This document shows positions 15,663 to 24,341 of a stretch of DNA of 47,743 bases, in pieces. The notes beneath the pieces are model-generated. The model ran no database searches and was not told the origin of the DNA. It saw only the letters and a list, made by a program, of their open reading frames with translations. Each line of letters opens with the position of its first letter. Position 1 is the first letter of the stretch. The DNA comes from JBCCFK01 sp965262315 (GTDB lineage Bacteria > Actinomycetota > Acidimicrobiia > Acidimicrobiales > UBA8592). The stretch is taken from the NCBI GenBank assembly GCA_965262315.1, contig CBDHFJ010000073.1, forward strand, positions 1 through 47,743, written 5' to 3'. Position numbers and translations under genes: made by a program.

Positions 15663-17048
15663 ATGACGTTCCGCGACGACTCGATTCTCCCGGACCCGCC
15701 GGCCGGGGCGCTCCCCCTGATGCACAACCGCGAGTACCGGGTGCAGTCGTGTCGTCTCGCGGCCGATCGCCTTCTGGTGCAAGGCGCGCTCCGTGACCAG
15801 AAGCCACGCGGCCTGTTCATTCCCCACGACCCGGAGCCACTCACGATCCCCCACATGTGCGTGACCATCGAGGTCACCATCCCCGACCTCGAGATCGTCG
15901 GTGCACGCACCGAGTTCCGCACCCACCCGAACGACACCTGCCCGGCGGTCATCGACCACTACGGCAGCCTGGTCGGCCTCTCGATCACCCGTGGCTTCAC
16001 CAACCGGGTCTGCGAACTCTTCGGCGGTCCGAGGGGGCGTTCACACACCACCGCGCTGCTCCAGGCCATGGCTCCGGTGGCGATGCAGAGCCTGAAGGGG
16101 ATGGAGGCGATCGATGCCATGGAGCGACTCGGTCCGACTGTCGGCTCACCCACTCGCCGCCAGCACGGGGAGCAGCGCGGCCGCGACCTCGGCGGGCCGT
16201 TCCTCGTGCGAGAAGAGCCCGGCCCCCTCGATCTCCGCGAGCCGAGCGTCCGGGAAGGTCGCGAGGTCGGCACGGGCCGCAGCGAGCGGGAAGAACGGGT
16301 CCTCGACGCCCCACACCAACTGCACTGGCACATCGAGCCGAGCGTGAAGATCGCGCAACTCGTCCAGGAAGCGCGTGTCGAAGCTCTTCAGCAGTCGGAC
16401 CGCCGTGGTCTGCCGCGCCGGGTCTTCGTGGAGAGGCCGGAGGAAGAATTCGTCGAACTCGCCGTCGAGGAGCGACCGGTCCACGAACGCGTCACCCAGG
16501 ACCAGCTTCGTTCGGCGCAGCGACGGCTTGCCGGCCAGCCAGCCCAGCAACCGTCCGAACCCCGGTACGTGACGATTCATGAGGAAGGTCTTGAAGCGCC
16601 AACTCACACCGACCGCCGGCTCGGTGTTGATCAGGCCCATGCTGCGGACCCTGGGGTCGCCGGCGAGGGCGTGGCGTGCGATGAGGCCGCCGCTGTCGTG
16701 GCCGACGACGGCGACGCTCTCCAGGCCGAGGTGGTCGATGGTGGTTCGCAGCGCGTCGATGTGTCCTCGGACCGACACGTCGGAGTCGGCAGTGAACCGG
16801 CTCGAACCCGTGCTCACGTAGTCGACGAGGTGACAGGTGACGTGATCGGCCAGGTGTGGGAGGAGCCGCCGGAAGGTGGCACCGCTGACGGGCCAGCCAT
16901 GCGAGAAGACGACGTCTGGGCCCGAACCCACGCGCCGGTACGCGACGGCGTCGCGACCCACCTCGATCAGGTCGTCGGGTGCCCTGCGGAAGAGGGCGGA
17001 CGCATCGGCTTCGGTGAGGGGCATGAGCGATCTCCAGGGCGTTTGTAG
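15663..17048 (+). CDS. DUF2889-like protein with an anomalously long open 3' extension
   Basis: The first about 160 codons match the DUF2889 pattern: an N-terminal HNREYRVQSCRLAADRLLVQGALRD segment, then MCVTIEVTIPDLEIVGA, GLSITRGFTNRVCELFGG and SHTTALLQAMAPVAMQSL. DUF2889 proteins in actinobacteria and proteobacteria sit in lipid and steroid gene clusters and have no proven activity. The domain should end near 16145. However, the frame stays open to 17048, running about 300 codons antisense through the alpha/beta hydrolase gene in Glu/Arg/Val-rich sequence typical of antisense translation. Either the native stop was lost or the two genes overlap tail to tail. The start is the ATG at 15663. 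Confidence 0.6.
   Translation: MTFRDDSILPDPPAGALPLMHNREYRVQSCRLAADRLLVQGALRDQKPRGLFIPHDPEPLTIPHMCVTIEVTIPDLEIVGARTEFRTHPNDTCPAVIDHYGSLVGLSITRGFTNRVCELFGGPRGRSHTTALLQAMAPVAMQSLKGMEAIDAMERLGPTVGSPTRRQHGEQRGRDLGGPFLVREEPGPLDLREPSVREGREVGTGRSEREERVLDAPHQLHWHIEPSVKIAQLVQEARVEALQQSDRRGLPRRVFVERPEEEFVELAVEERPVHERVTQDQLRSAQRRLAGQPAQQPSEPRYVTIHEEGLEAPTHTDRRLGVDQAHAADPGVAGEGVACDEAAAVVADDGDALQAEVVDGGSQRVDVSSDRHVGVGSEPARTRAHVVDEVTGDVIGQVWEEPPEGGTADGPAMREDDVWARTHAPVRDGVATHLDQVVGCPAEEGGRIGFGEGHERSPGRL
16146..17024 (-). CDS. Alpha/beta hydrolase (haloalkane dehalogenase / epoxide hydrolase-like)
   Basis: A 292-residue alpha/beta hydrolase. HGWPVSG supplies the oxyanion-hole region, and the nucleophile elbow is VVGHDSGG. 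The G-H-D-S-G spacing puts Asp at the nucleophile position, as in haloalkane dehalogenases and epoxide hydrolases, although the following residue is Ser rather than the common Trp. The acid segment is VWGVEDPFFPL and the catalytic His is in LFSHEERP. The ATG at 17024 follows GGAGA. A 44-bp inverted repeat overlaps its likely promoter. Its 3' half lies opposite the DUF2889 frame. Confidence 0.88.
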   Translation of the reverse strand: MPLTEADASALFRRAPDDLIEVGRDAVAYRRVGSGPDVVFSHGWPVSGATFRRLLPHLADHVTCHLVDYVSTGSSRFTADSDVSVRGHIDALRTTIDHLGLESVAVVGHDSGGLIARHALAGDPRVRSMGLINTEPAVGVSWRFKTFLMNRHVPGFGRLLGWLAGKPSLRRTKLVLGDAFVDRSLLDGEFDEFFLRPLHEDPARQTTAVRLLKSFDTRFLDELRDLHARLDVPVQLVWGVEDPFFPLAAARADLATFPDARLAEIEGAGLFSHEERPAEVAAALLPVLAASG

Positions 17049-17085
17049 TGGTCACTGCGACCCTAGTCGCAGTACCCACTACAAA
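17042..17085. promoter_or_regulatory. 44-bp inverted repeat, candidate operator over the hydrolase promoter
   Basis: Two 20-nt arms, TTTGTAGTGGTCACTGCGAC (17042-17061) and its near-exact reverse complement (17066-17085), flank the spacer CCTA. Arms differ at two positions. On the minus strand the centre reads TAGGGT, a TANNNT -10 element, with 32 nt to the hydrolase ATG, so a bound repressor would block polymerase. A third copy of CACTGCGA lies at 17092-17099. No regulator gene is adjacent. Confidence 0.6.
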
Positions 17086-17159
17086 CAAGCAGCACTGCGA
17101 TCGGGGGCATGGTGTGGGCCCTGCGCCGGCCGCCACTGCCGTGGGCCCAGACCCACCAC

Positions 17160-17165
17160 TAGGCT
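17160..17165 (+). promoter_or_regulatory. Putative -10 element (TAGGCT) of the selenoprotein gene, leaderless
   Basis: TAGGCT ends exactly 7 nt before the ATG at 17173 and there is no ribosome site. This supports 17173 as the true start of the selenoprotein. Confidence 0.5.
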
Positions 17166-17172
17166 CCAGCCG

Positions 17173-18369
17173 ATGCAGGCTGCACGCAATCCCGATCCTG
17201 TCGCTGTCCGCCACGAGTCGGGTCTGTGGGAGGACGAGTACGGCTTGCTCGGACCCGCAAAGCCGGGCGTTGGACCCCGGCAGGACCCGCTGGGCGATTT
17301 CCCGACGGGACCGGCGTTGGGCGAGCGGTTGCCCGACATCGTCGCACCGTCCCACCGAGGCCAACCCGTCGACGTCCACGCCGACCGAGGCGGGCGCCCG
17401 GCCGTGGTCGTCTTCTACCGCTCCGCCGTGTGGTGACCACCGTGCCGCACGCAGCTCGTCGAGCTGCAGGAGCACGCCGCGCGCTTCGCCGACGCAGGCG
17501 TCGCGCTCTACGCCATCAGCTATGACGAACCCGACGCCCTGGCCGACTATGCGAGAGCGCACGGCGTGACCTTTCCCCTGCTGGCGGATCCCGACAGCGA
17601 GGTCATCCGCCGCTTCGGCATTCTGAACACCCTCATCGCCGAGGACGACCACCCGTGGCACGGGATCCCCTTCCCGGGGAGCTACGTGATCGACGGCGAC
17701 GGCGTGGTGACCGCCAAGTTCTTCGAGAACCGCCTCCAGTTCCGAGCTTCCGCCGCACAGCTCCTGCGTTCGGCACTCGGCGAGCAGATCGACCTGCCGG
17801 CGCTGGAGACCGACCCCGCGTCCGTCGCGGTCGACGTGCGCTTCGACGGTGGCGTCTTCCATCCCGGCATCGTGCACGACCTTGTCGTGCGGCTCGCCGT
17901 GCCCCCCGGTCAGCACTTGTACGGCGAACCCGTGCCGGACGGCATGGTGGCGACCTCGGTCGAGATCGACGCCCAGCCGGGCCTGCTGATCCGCGACCCG
18001 GTGCTGCCGCCGACCTCGCCCCACACGCTCCAGGGCACGGGTGAGACCCTGCAGATCTTCGAGGGCGACGTGACCATCCGGATCCCGGTCGCCCACCTCG
18101 GCCGAGCACTGATCGACCACGAGAGTGGTCAGGTGCAACGGATCACCGGCTCGGTGCGCTGGCAGTCCTGCGACGACCACACCTGCCACCTGCCACAACG
18201 CCAGACGTTCTCGCTCGATGTGCCGGCGACCCAGATGAACCGTCCCGAACGCGACCGGGACACCGAGGGGGGCATGGATGTGGCGACGCACCTCATCGGC
18301 ATGGTCGCCCGACGCACCGACGAACCCGTCTCCGACATCTTCGCCCGCATGACCGACCCCCCGGACTGA
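17173..18369 (+). CDS. Peroxiredoxin-like selenoprotein (AhpC/TSA domain, Sec88) with DsbD-alpha-like C-terminal domain
   Basis: One frame of 398 codons containing a single TGA at 17434-17436 (codon 88). Before it the frame encodes a thioredoxin-fold N-terminus ending VVVFYRSAVW; after it the same frame continues PPCRTQLVELQ, then VALYAISYDEPDALADY and FPLLADPDSEVIRRFGI. These match AhpC/TSA proteins whose active site reads WCPxC, so TGA replaces the first Cys and gives W-U-P-P-C (Sec88, Cys91). Residues about 219-355 form a beta-rich domain with WQSC333-DDHTC338-HLPQ, resembling the DsbD N-terminal domain. A 7-bp hairpin sits at SECIS distance after the TGA. It is probably a cytosolic thiol-disulfide or peroxide reductase (no signal peptide seen). 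The alternative is a Cys gene disrupted by mutation, which the selD selenoprotein nearby argues against. Confidence 0.88.
17434..17475 (+). promoter_or_regulatory. Sec codon TGA with bacterial SECIS-like hairpin
   Basis: After the TGA (17434-17436), GCAGCTC (17451-17457) and GAGCTGC (17461-17467) form a perfect 7-bp stem closing a GTC loop. GTGC at 17442-17445 and GCAC at 17472-17475 can form a lower stem. The loop begins at nucleotide 22 after the TGA and its first base is G, within the 16-37 nt window and base preference described for bacterial SECIS elements. Confidence 0.7.
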
Positions 18370-18445
18370 GCGGCCGGCGACAACCCGCACCGACGAACCC
18401 ATCGCCGACATCGTCGCCCCCATGACCGTCCCCAGGACTGCGTGA
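18313..18445 (+). repeat. Degenerate tandem duplication of the selenoprotein gene's 3' end
   Basis: Copy 1 (18313-18369) is the last 19 codons, including the stop (RTDEPVSDIFARMTDPPD). Copy 2 (18386-18445) follows after 16 nt and would encode RTDEPIADIVAPMTVP with its own TGA at 18443-18445. The copies share about 9 bases in 10, with the first 15 bases identical. The second copy lies outside the gene and is presumably a non-translated remnant. Confidence 0.75.
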
Positions 18446-18467
18446 CCAACAGGTTCGCCCGATCCCG

Positions 18468-18473
18468 TATCGT
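18468..18473 (+). promoter_or_regulatory. Putative -10 element (TATCGT), leaderless start
   Basis: TATCGT ends 6 nt before the ATG at 18480 without a ribosome site. Confidence 0.5.
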
Positions 18474-18479
18474 CGTGGC

Positions 18480-19274
18480 ATGACCGGACGGATCCTGTAC
18501 ATCCCCCACGGCGGTGGGCCCCTGCCCCTCATGGGCGAGCCCTCGCACGACGGCATCGTCAACTACCTCCGCGGAACCGAGGCCGAGCTCGGCCGACCGC
18601 GCGCGATCGTGGTGGTCAGCGCCCACTGGGAGTGCCCACACCCCACCGTCACGGCCGCCCCGAATCCCGCCCTCTACTTCGACTACTACGGGTTTCCGCC
18701 CGAGACCTACGAGCTGAGCTATCCAGCCCCCGGGGCTCCCGAGCTGGCGAACCACCTGGCCGATCTCCTTCGCGGGGCCGGCTTCTCCCCCGAGCTCGAC
18801 GGCCAGCGCGACTTCGACCACGGGATGTTCGTGCCGCTGATGCTGATGTACCCCGACGCGTCGATCCCGGTGGTCCAACTCTCGATGCTCGGCGACCTCG
18901 ACCCCGGCAGGCACATCGACATGGGCGCCGCGATCGCGCCGGTCGCCGACGACGACGTGTTGATCCTGGGATCGGGTCTGAGCTTCCACAACATGCAGGC
19001 GTTCGGCCCGGCCAATCCGGCCAGCGGCATCGACGAGGGCAACGAGGCGTTCGACGCCTGGCTCGACCGTGTGTGCACCGACCCCGACCTCGATGAGGCG
19101 GCACGCCGGGCCCAGCTGGAGGCGTGGGACCAGGCGCCCGAAGCCCGCTACAACCACCCGCGAGAAGAGCATCTGCTCCCGCTGCACGTCTGCTACGGCG
19201 CCGGCGGGGGTCCCGCCACCCGGGCCTTCGACGGTCGAGTTCTCGAGAAGCACGTCGCCGCCTACCAGTGGTGA
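18480..19274 (+). CDS. Class III extradiol ring-cleavage dioxygenase (LigB/DODA family)
   Basis: A 264-residue LigB-fold metalloprotein. Conserved metal and catalytic positions appear as IPHGGGPLPLM, VVSAHWE, DFDHGMFVPL and YNHPREEHLLPLHV. The DODA-type subgroup uses zinc or iron to open catechol-like rings, and in many bacteria its true substrate is unknown. The start is the ATG behind a TATCGT box. Its stop overlaps the GTG of the next gene, so the dehydrogenase downstream is co-translated. Confidence 0.92.
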   Translation: MTGRILYIPHGGGPLPLMGEPSHDGIVNYLRGTEAELGRPRAIVVVSAHWECPHPTVTAAPNPALYFDYYGFPPETYELSYPAPGAPELANHLADLLRGAGFSPELDGQRDFDHGMFVPLMLMYPDASIPVVQLSMLGDLDPGRHIDMGAAIAPVADDDVLILGSGLSFHNMQAFGPANPASGIDEGNEAFDAWLDRVCTDPDLDEAARRAQLEAWDQAPEARYNHPREEHLLPLHVCYGAGGGPATRAFDGRVLEKHVAAYQW

Positions 19275-20293
19275 CCGAACCGCGCATCGTCCACCTCGCA
19301 CGTGGTGGGCGGATGCCGAAGGTCTGGACGAACGCCTTCGTCGATGCCATCGAGCAGCGAGGCCGGCTCACCCTCGTCGAGCAGGCCGGCGCGCTGGGCG
19401 ATGACGACGTCGCCGCGATCGTGGCCGACCACGACGTCGCCCTCGTCGGTTGGGACGCCCGACCGCTCCCCCCGCAGCTCGCGCGCGATCCGGGGGCGCT
19501 CGTGTACGTCTGCAGCTATTCCGGCACGATTCGCCAGATCGTGCCGCGCGAGATCGTGGACGCGGGCATTCGAGTCTCGAACTGGGGCGACCTCCCGGCG
19601 TTCGGGGTCGCCGAGTCCGCCATGACCCTGCTGTTGACCTGTGTCCACGACATGCCGTTGATCCGCCAGGCGCAAGTGGACGGCGCGTGGACGTTCGACC
19701 GGTCTCGAACCGGCACGCTTCGAGACCTGGTGGTCGGCATCGTCGGCCTGGGCGCGATCGGACGACGCTTCGTGGAGATGCTCCGTCCCTTCGGTGCCAC
19801 CATGCTCGCCCACGACCCGCATGTCGACGAGTTCCCGACGGGCGTCGAGCCGGTCCCGTCGCTGGAGGCCCTCTGCAACCGGGCCGAGGCCCTGGTCATC
19901 CATGCCGGTCTGACCCCCGACACCCATGGTCTGGTGACAGCCGACCACCTTGCCCGCCTCCCCGATGGGGCCGTCGTGGTCAACACCGCCCGCGGCGAGA
20001 TCATCGACCAGGATGCACTGTTCGCCGAGCTCGCGACCGGCCGACTCCGGGCCGGCCTGGACGTGCTGGACGGTGAGGGGCCCGATCACTTCCCCGCCGA
20101 CCACCCGCTCCGACGATCGCCCCACGTGACCTTCACCTTTCATCAGCTGTCCGACGAGGGCGGCGACGCGTGGCCCCAACGCTCGACCCTCACGCCGATG
20201 CAACAACGCGTGATCGACCAGCTCGACCGGTTCGCGTCAGGCCGGGAACCGCACTGGCTGTTCGACCTCGATCGCTACGATCGCAGTACCTGA
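19271..20293 (+). CDS. D-isomer specific 2-hydroxyacid dehydrogenase
   Basis: A 340-residue NAD(P)-dependent 2-hydroxyacid dehydrogenase. The Rossmann motif is VGIVGLGAIGRRF, the catalytic Arg lies in VVNTARGEIID, the Glu region follows in the LDVLDGEGP segment, and the His is in FTFHQLSDEG. It starts with GTG at 19271, overlapping the dioxygenase stop (GTGA). It would interconvert a 2-oxo acid and a D-2-hydroxy acid, possibly acting on the ring-cleavage product of its neighbour (inference). Confidence 0.9.
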   Translation: MTEPRIVHLARGGRMPKVWTNAFVDAIEQRGRLTLVEQAGALGDDDVAAIVADHDVALVGWDARPLPPQLARDPGALVYVCSYSGTIRQIVPREIVDAGIRVSNWGDLPAFGVAESAMTLLLTCVHDMPLIRQAQVDGAWTFDRSRTGTLRDLVVGIVGLGAIGRRFVEMLRPFGATMLAHDPHVDEFPTGVEPVPSLEALCNRAEALVIHAGLTPDTHGLVTADHLARLPDGAVVVNTARGEIIDQDALFAELATGRLRAGLDVLDGEGPDHFPADHPLRRSPHVTFTFHQLSDEGGDAWPQRSTLTPMQQRVIDQLDRFASGREPHWLFDLDRYDRST

Positions 20294-20323
20294 CGCCGGC
20301 GGATCACCATCCGGGAGTTCCAC

Positions 20324-21214
20324 GTGACCACCATCTCCGACGCCGCCATCGACGAGCTCCGAACCCAGGGCTTCACCCGAGTCGACGCCTTCCTCGACGC
20401 CGACGAGCTGCGCTCGCTCGCCGGCCCGCTGGCCGACGAGTTCCCCACCAGGGACCAGTACCACGCCAAGCCGGAGCGCTACACGCATCTGGTCGAGACG
20501 CAGTTCACGGGCAACCTCAAGTATCCGTACCAGTCGATCGAGCTGAACCGGATCGCCTATCACCCGGAGCTGATCAGCGCCGCGGAACGGTTCCACGGCA
20601 CCACCGAGGTCGACCTGTACAAGGTCGAGCTGTGGGCCAAGTACAGCGGAGCCGTCGACTACGACCAGATGCTGCATCGTGACTACGGCAACCACATGAT
20701 GGTGGTTCCACGCGCCGACGGCCGGTGGCTCCAGATGACCACCATCCTTCTGCTCTCGGACGTCACCCTCGAGGACGGGCCGACCATGGTGGTTCCCGCC
20801 GATCTCACCCGGGACATCCCGATGAGCGTCCGCGTGGCGGCCGCCGATCAGTGGCCTGGTCTGTGGGACGCACAAGTGCCGCTGACGGGACCGGCGGGAA
20901 CCTTGTTCCTGTACCGGCCAGATGTCTTCCACCGCGGCTCCGCGATGACCGGCACCGGGCGGGCGCGGTTCATCTACATGGCCGACTACAAGCCTCGCGG
21001 GCAACCCTGGCAGGGAAAGATGGCCTGGCCCGACACCGCCCTCCGGGAACCGTGGGCCGAGATCCTGGCCGACATGTCGCCGCGCCAGCGCGAACTCGTC
21101 GGGATCCCCGCGCCGGGCGACGAGTACTGGTGTGATCAGACCGTCCGGGACGTCGCCGGTCGCTGGCCGGGCTGGGACATGTCGCCGTACCTCGACGCAC
21201 TCACCGCGGGCTGA
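20324..21214 (+). CDS. Phytanoyl-CoA dioxygenase (PhyH) family protein
   Basis: A 296-residue Fe(II)/2-oxoglutarate oxygenase-fold protein. The metal-binding HxD is in MLHRDYGNHM and the distal His in PDVFHRGSAM, with the 2-oxoglutarate-binding Arg probably in GRARFIYMADY. It starts with GTG at 20324 after GGAG. It is the first of three distinct PhyH proteins in the window. It would hydroxylate an unactivated carbon of an unknown substrate. It converges with lacZ after 6 nt. Confidence 0.88.
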   Translation: MTTISDAAIDELRTQGFTRVDAFLDADELRSLAGPLADEFPTRDQYHAKPERYTHLVETQFTGNLKYPYQSIELNRIAYHPELISAAERFHGTTEVDLYKVELWAKYSGAVDYDQMLHRDYGNHMMVVPRADGRWLQMTTILLLSDVTLEDGPTMVVPADLTRDIPMSVRVAAADQWPGLWDAQVPLTGPAGTLFLYRPDVFHRGSAMTGTGRARFIYMADYKPRGQPWQGKMAWPDTALREPWAEILADMSPRQRELVGIPAPGDEYWCDQTVRDVAGRWPGWDMSPYLDALTAG

Positions 21215-21220
21215 CCGCCG

Positions 21221-24200
21221 TCACCACGCCCGCAGCGTCCAGGTCCACGACCACACGCCCGGACCGACCCGATGGGGCGCCAGCGTGTCCGGACCGCAGG
21301 CGCCGGTGCCGACACCGCGGATCGCCGCGTCCACGTGCACCTCGATGCCGGGGCCGGGCGCCAGCTCCGCGAGGGTCGTCGCTGCTGCGAGTTCGCGGTC
21401 GTGGTGGTGTCGAGCGGAGAAGCTGAAGAGGCGATCGGCACCGATCGAGAACCCGCCTCTCCGGGAGCGCAGCGCACACCACCGTGTCTGCACGTGGTTG
21501 GCGTGATCCTGCGGCTTGACGAACGGGTGGTACTGCTCGGCCACCGTCGACGACCATCGGCCAACGGTGGCTGCTGCCGCCCGATCCGGGTACGTCTCGT
21601 CGGGTCCGAGCCCGAACCACTCCAGCCTGTCGAGGGCCGCCGGCGCGACGAAGCGGACCCCCACGCGGGGCAGATCGTCCCACGAGCTCGGGACCTCCAG
21701 CCGCTCGCGAAAGGTCACCGAGTCCTCGGACAATGCGATCCGGGTCACGTGCACTGCCTCGTCGTCGACCCCGACCAGGCGGGTGCGCCGGACGATCTGC
21801 CGGCCGGCCTTCGAGACGTGCAGGTCGTCCACTTCGACGGCCAGTCGGTCGAGCCCCCACGCCTTCCAACGGGAGAGGACGCCGGTGGTGACATCGCCGC
21901 CGAAGAACGAGGCGATGCCGTCGTTGTCGGTGGGCGCGCGCCACAGCGACGCAACCACGTCGCCCTCGACCACCACCCGGTCCCCGAAGCGAATGGCTGC
22001 GATCGCGCCGTCGGCGAGGTCGACGGCGGGCGCGGTGCGTCGAGCCGGCGGCCGGGCGGCCGGCGCGTCGGGGGTCAACGCGATCTGGTCCCAGGCGACG
22101 ACATGGCCCGACGGTGCCCACGCACACCGGCGGCGCGTGCGCCACGTGATCGTCAGGTGGGTCTCGACACCGGCGCGGGCCCGGGTCCGCATCGGGATCG
22201 TGACCGTGCGAGAGGCTCCGGGCGCGACGTCGACGTCGACGGTCCCATCCTCGACCGCCTCCCCGTCGATCAGGACGGTCCAGGCCATCCGGAGGTCGGC
22301 CGTGGACTCGAAAGTCCTGCGGTTCGTCACCCGGACGCGGCGGCCCGCCACATGGGCCACCGCCACCGGACGGATCGCCCACTGGAACTCACGGAGCCCC
22401 GGGTGCGGCAGCAGATCGGGCCCCACGAGCCCGTTGATGCAGAAGTTCCCGTCGTGGATCTCCTCGCCGAAGTGGCCTCCGTAGGCCCAGTACGCGTTGC
22501 CCTGATCGTCGACTTCGGCCAGACCCTGATCGCGCCAGTCCCAGATGAACCCGCCGCCCAGCGCCGGTTCGGCCTCCATGGCGGCCACGTACTCGGCGAG
22601 TGACCCGTTGGAGTTCCCCATGGCGTGCGAGTACTCGCACATGATCAGCGGTCGGTCGTCGCCGCCGGAGGACTCCGCCCAGCGGGCCCAGGCGGTGATG
22701 GTGTCGATCGACGGGTACATCGGCGCCAACACGTCGCTGGTGTCGCGTTCAGGCCGGGTGGGTGGTTCGTGGCGCAACGCCCGGTCGAGCCCCTCCTGGA
22801 CGTCCCGAGCGGTCGACATGCCCTCGTACTGCACGAACCGGGTCGGGTCCTGGGCCCGCGCCCACACCGCTCCGGCCGGGAACGCGGGACCGCCGCCGGC
22901 CTCGTTCCCCACGGACCACCCGATCACGCATGGGTGGTTCCGGTCGCGTAGGACCATGCGCTGGAGGCGCTGCATGATCGCGGTCTGGTAGCGAGGGTCG
23001 TGGGACAGCGACGCCAGGCGGGCGTGCGACTCGCAGTTCGCCTCGTCCACGACGTAGAGCCCGAGCTCGTCACACAGGTCGAGGAGTTGGTGGTCGTTCG
23101 GGTAGTGCGCCGTGCGGACCGCGTTGAGGTTGTGCTGCTTCATCAGCACCAACTCCTCACGCATCTCGTCCACGGTCGAGGTCTTGCCCGTCTCGGGATG
23201 ATGATCGTGCCGGTTGACGCCGTGAATCATCACGTTCCTGCCGTTGACGAGCAGGCGCCGATCACGAATCTCGACCCGACGAAATCCCGTCCAGGTGGCG
23301 TGCGCTTCGATCACGGCACCATCGCCGTCGACGAGCTCGGTCATCACCCGATACCGGGTCGGATGCTCGGCGCTCCAGGCGTCGACGCGCAACCCGTCCA
23401 GCCGCAGTGTCGCCTGGCAGCCCTGATGCACGTACGCCGTCACGATCGTGCCCCGAGCCCCACCCGGCTGAGGGCGACGTACCGCGGCCTCCACCGGCTG
23501 CCCCAGCCGCTTGCCGCGAGTGGTCTCGAGCCACACCCGCACCCGTGCCGCCCGCTCGCCGCACACATGCGCGGTGACCGCCAGCGAGCCCCGCACCGAT
23601 GCTGCGTCGTAGTCCCCGACCACGACCAGGTCGTCGAGCCGATCTTCGCCCCGCGCCTCCAGGTGCACCGAACGATGGATTCCGGCGTGGAACCAGTGGT
23701 CCTGGTCCTCGATCCAGGTGGCGTCGCTCCACCGGATCACCATCGCCGCCAACACGTTCTCGCCACGCACCAGGTGGGCCGTGAGATCGAACTCCGACGG
23801 CAGCCGCGAATCCTTCCCCATGCCCACGAACATCACCGTTGCACCAGACCAACAGGACGCTCTCCGCGGCGCCGACGTGCAGCACGACCCTGGCGACCCG
23901 CTCCAGTCCCTGCGGTACCCGGAAGCGGGTGCGGTGCAGTCCTGTCGGGTTGTGCGCTCGGGGACCTGCGGGAGGCTCCACCCCGAGCCACGGCATCTGC
24001 ACGTTGGTGTAGATCGGCAGATCGGCCTGGCCCTGCCGCGTCCAGACCCCCGGGACACCGATCTCGTCCCACTTGCGATCCTCGTGGTCGGGTGCCTGCC
24101 AGCCGGCGGGGGCTGCGTCGGGGTGGCCCACCAGACGGAAACGCCAGCGCCCGTCGAGGGAACGCCGCCACGGCGAGGGCTCCCCTGCCCGAGCGGCATC

Positions 24201-24293
24201 AGCAGTCGGCTGAGGCTCCAGCGGTGCCCGAGCGGGCAGCCGGTTGAGCTCGGTCAGCTCGGGGACGAGAACGTCCGAAGGTGCACTCAGCAC
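21221..24293 (-). pseudogene. lacZ: Glycoside hydrolase family 2 beta-galactosidase (LacZ-like), interrupted by one frameshift
   Basis: Joined across one frameshift this is about 1023 residues, matching LacZ length. The N-terminal part (from the GTG at 24293, behind GGAG) has LDGRWRFRLVG, PIYTNVQMPW and VVLHVGAAESVLLVWCNG. The rest, in another frame, begins FVGMGKDSRLPSEFDLT and includes the acid/base Glu in SVGNEAGGG, the nucleophile Glu in LIMCEYSHAMGNSNG, and a C-terminal Bgal_small domain. The frames switch near 23833-23838 (minus strand AACGGTGATG), where one surplus base explains everything. All catalytic residues are intact, so an assembly error is as plausible as inactivation. No signal peptide is visible, so hydrolysis would be intracellular. 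Confidence 0.85.
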
Positions 24294-24341
24294 GTGGTCT
24301 CCAGGCGGGAAGGTCTCGGCGGACGACGGGGCGACGACGCG

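Noticed and set aside
17111..17159. Imperfect hairpin with TGGGCCC/GGGCCCA arms before the selenoprotein promoter
   Set aside because: Only 7 bp are exact, the loop is long and it is what GC-rich sequence yields by chance. It has no link to a terminator or known regulator.
17428..17445. The TGA at 17434 as an ordinary stop, with a separate downstream gene beginning at an internal GTG (17566)
   Set aside because: The peroxiredoxin fold continues in the same frame immediately after the TGA (PPCRTQLVELQ). The internal start would delete its active site, and SelD shows the same TGA-for-Cys pattern.
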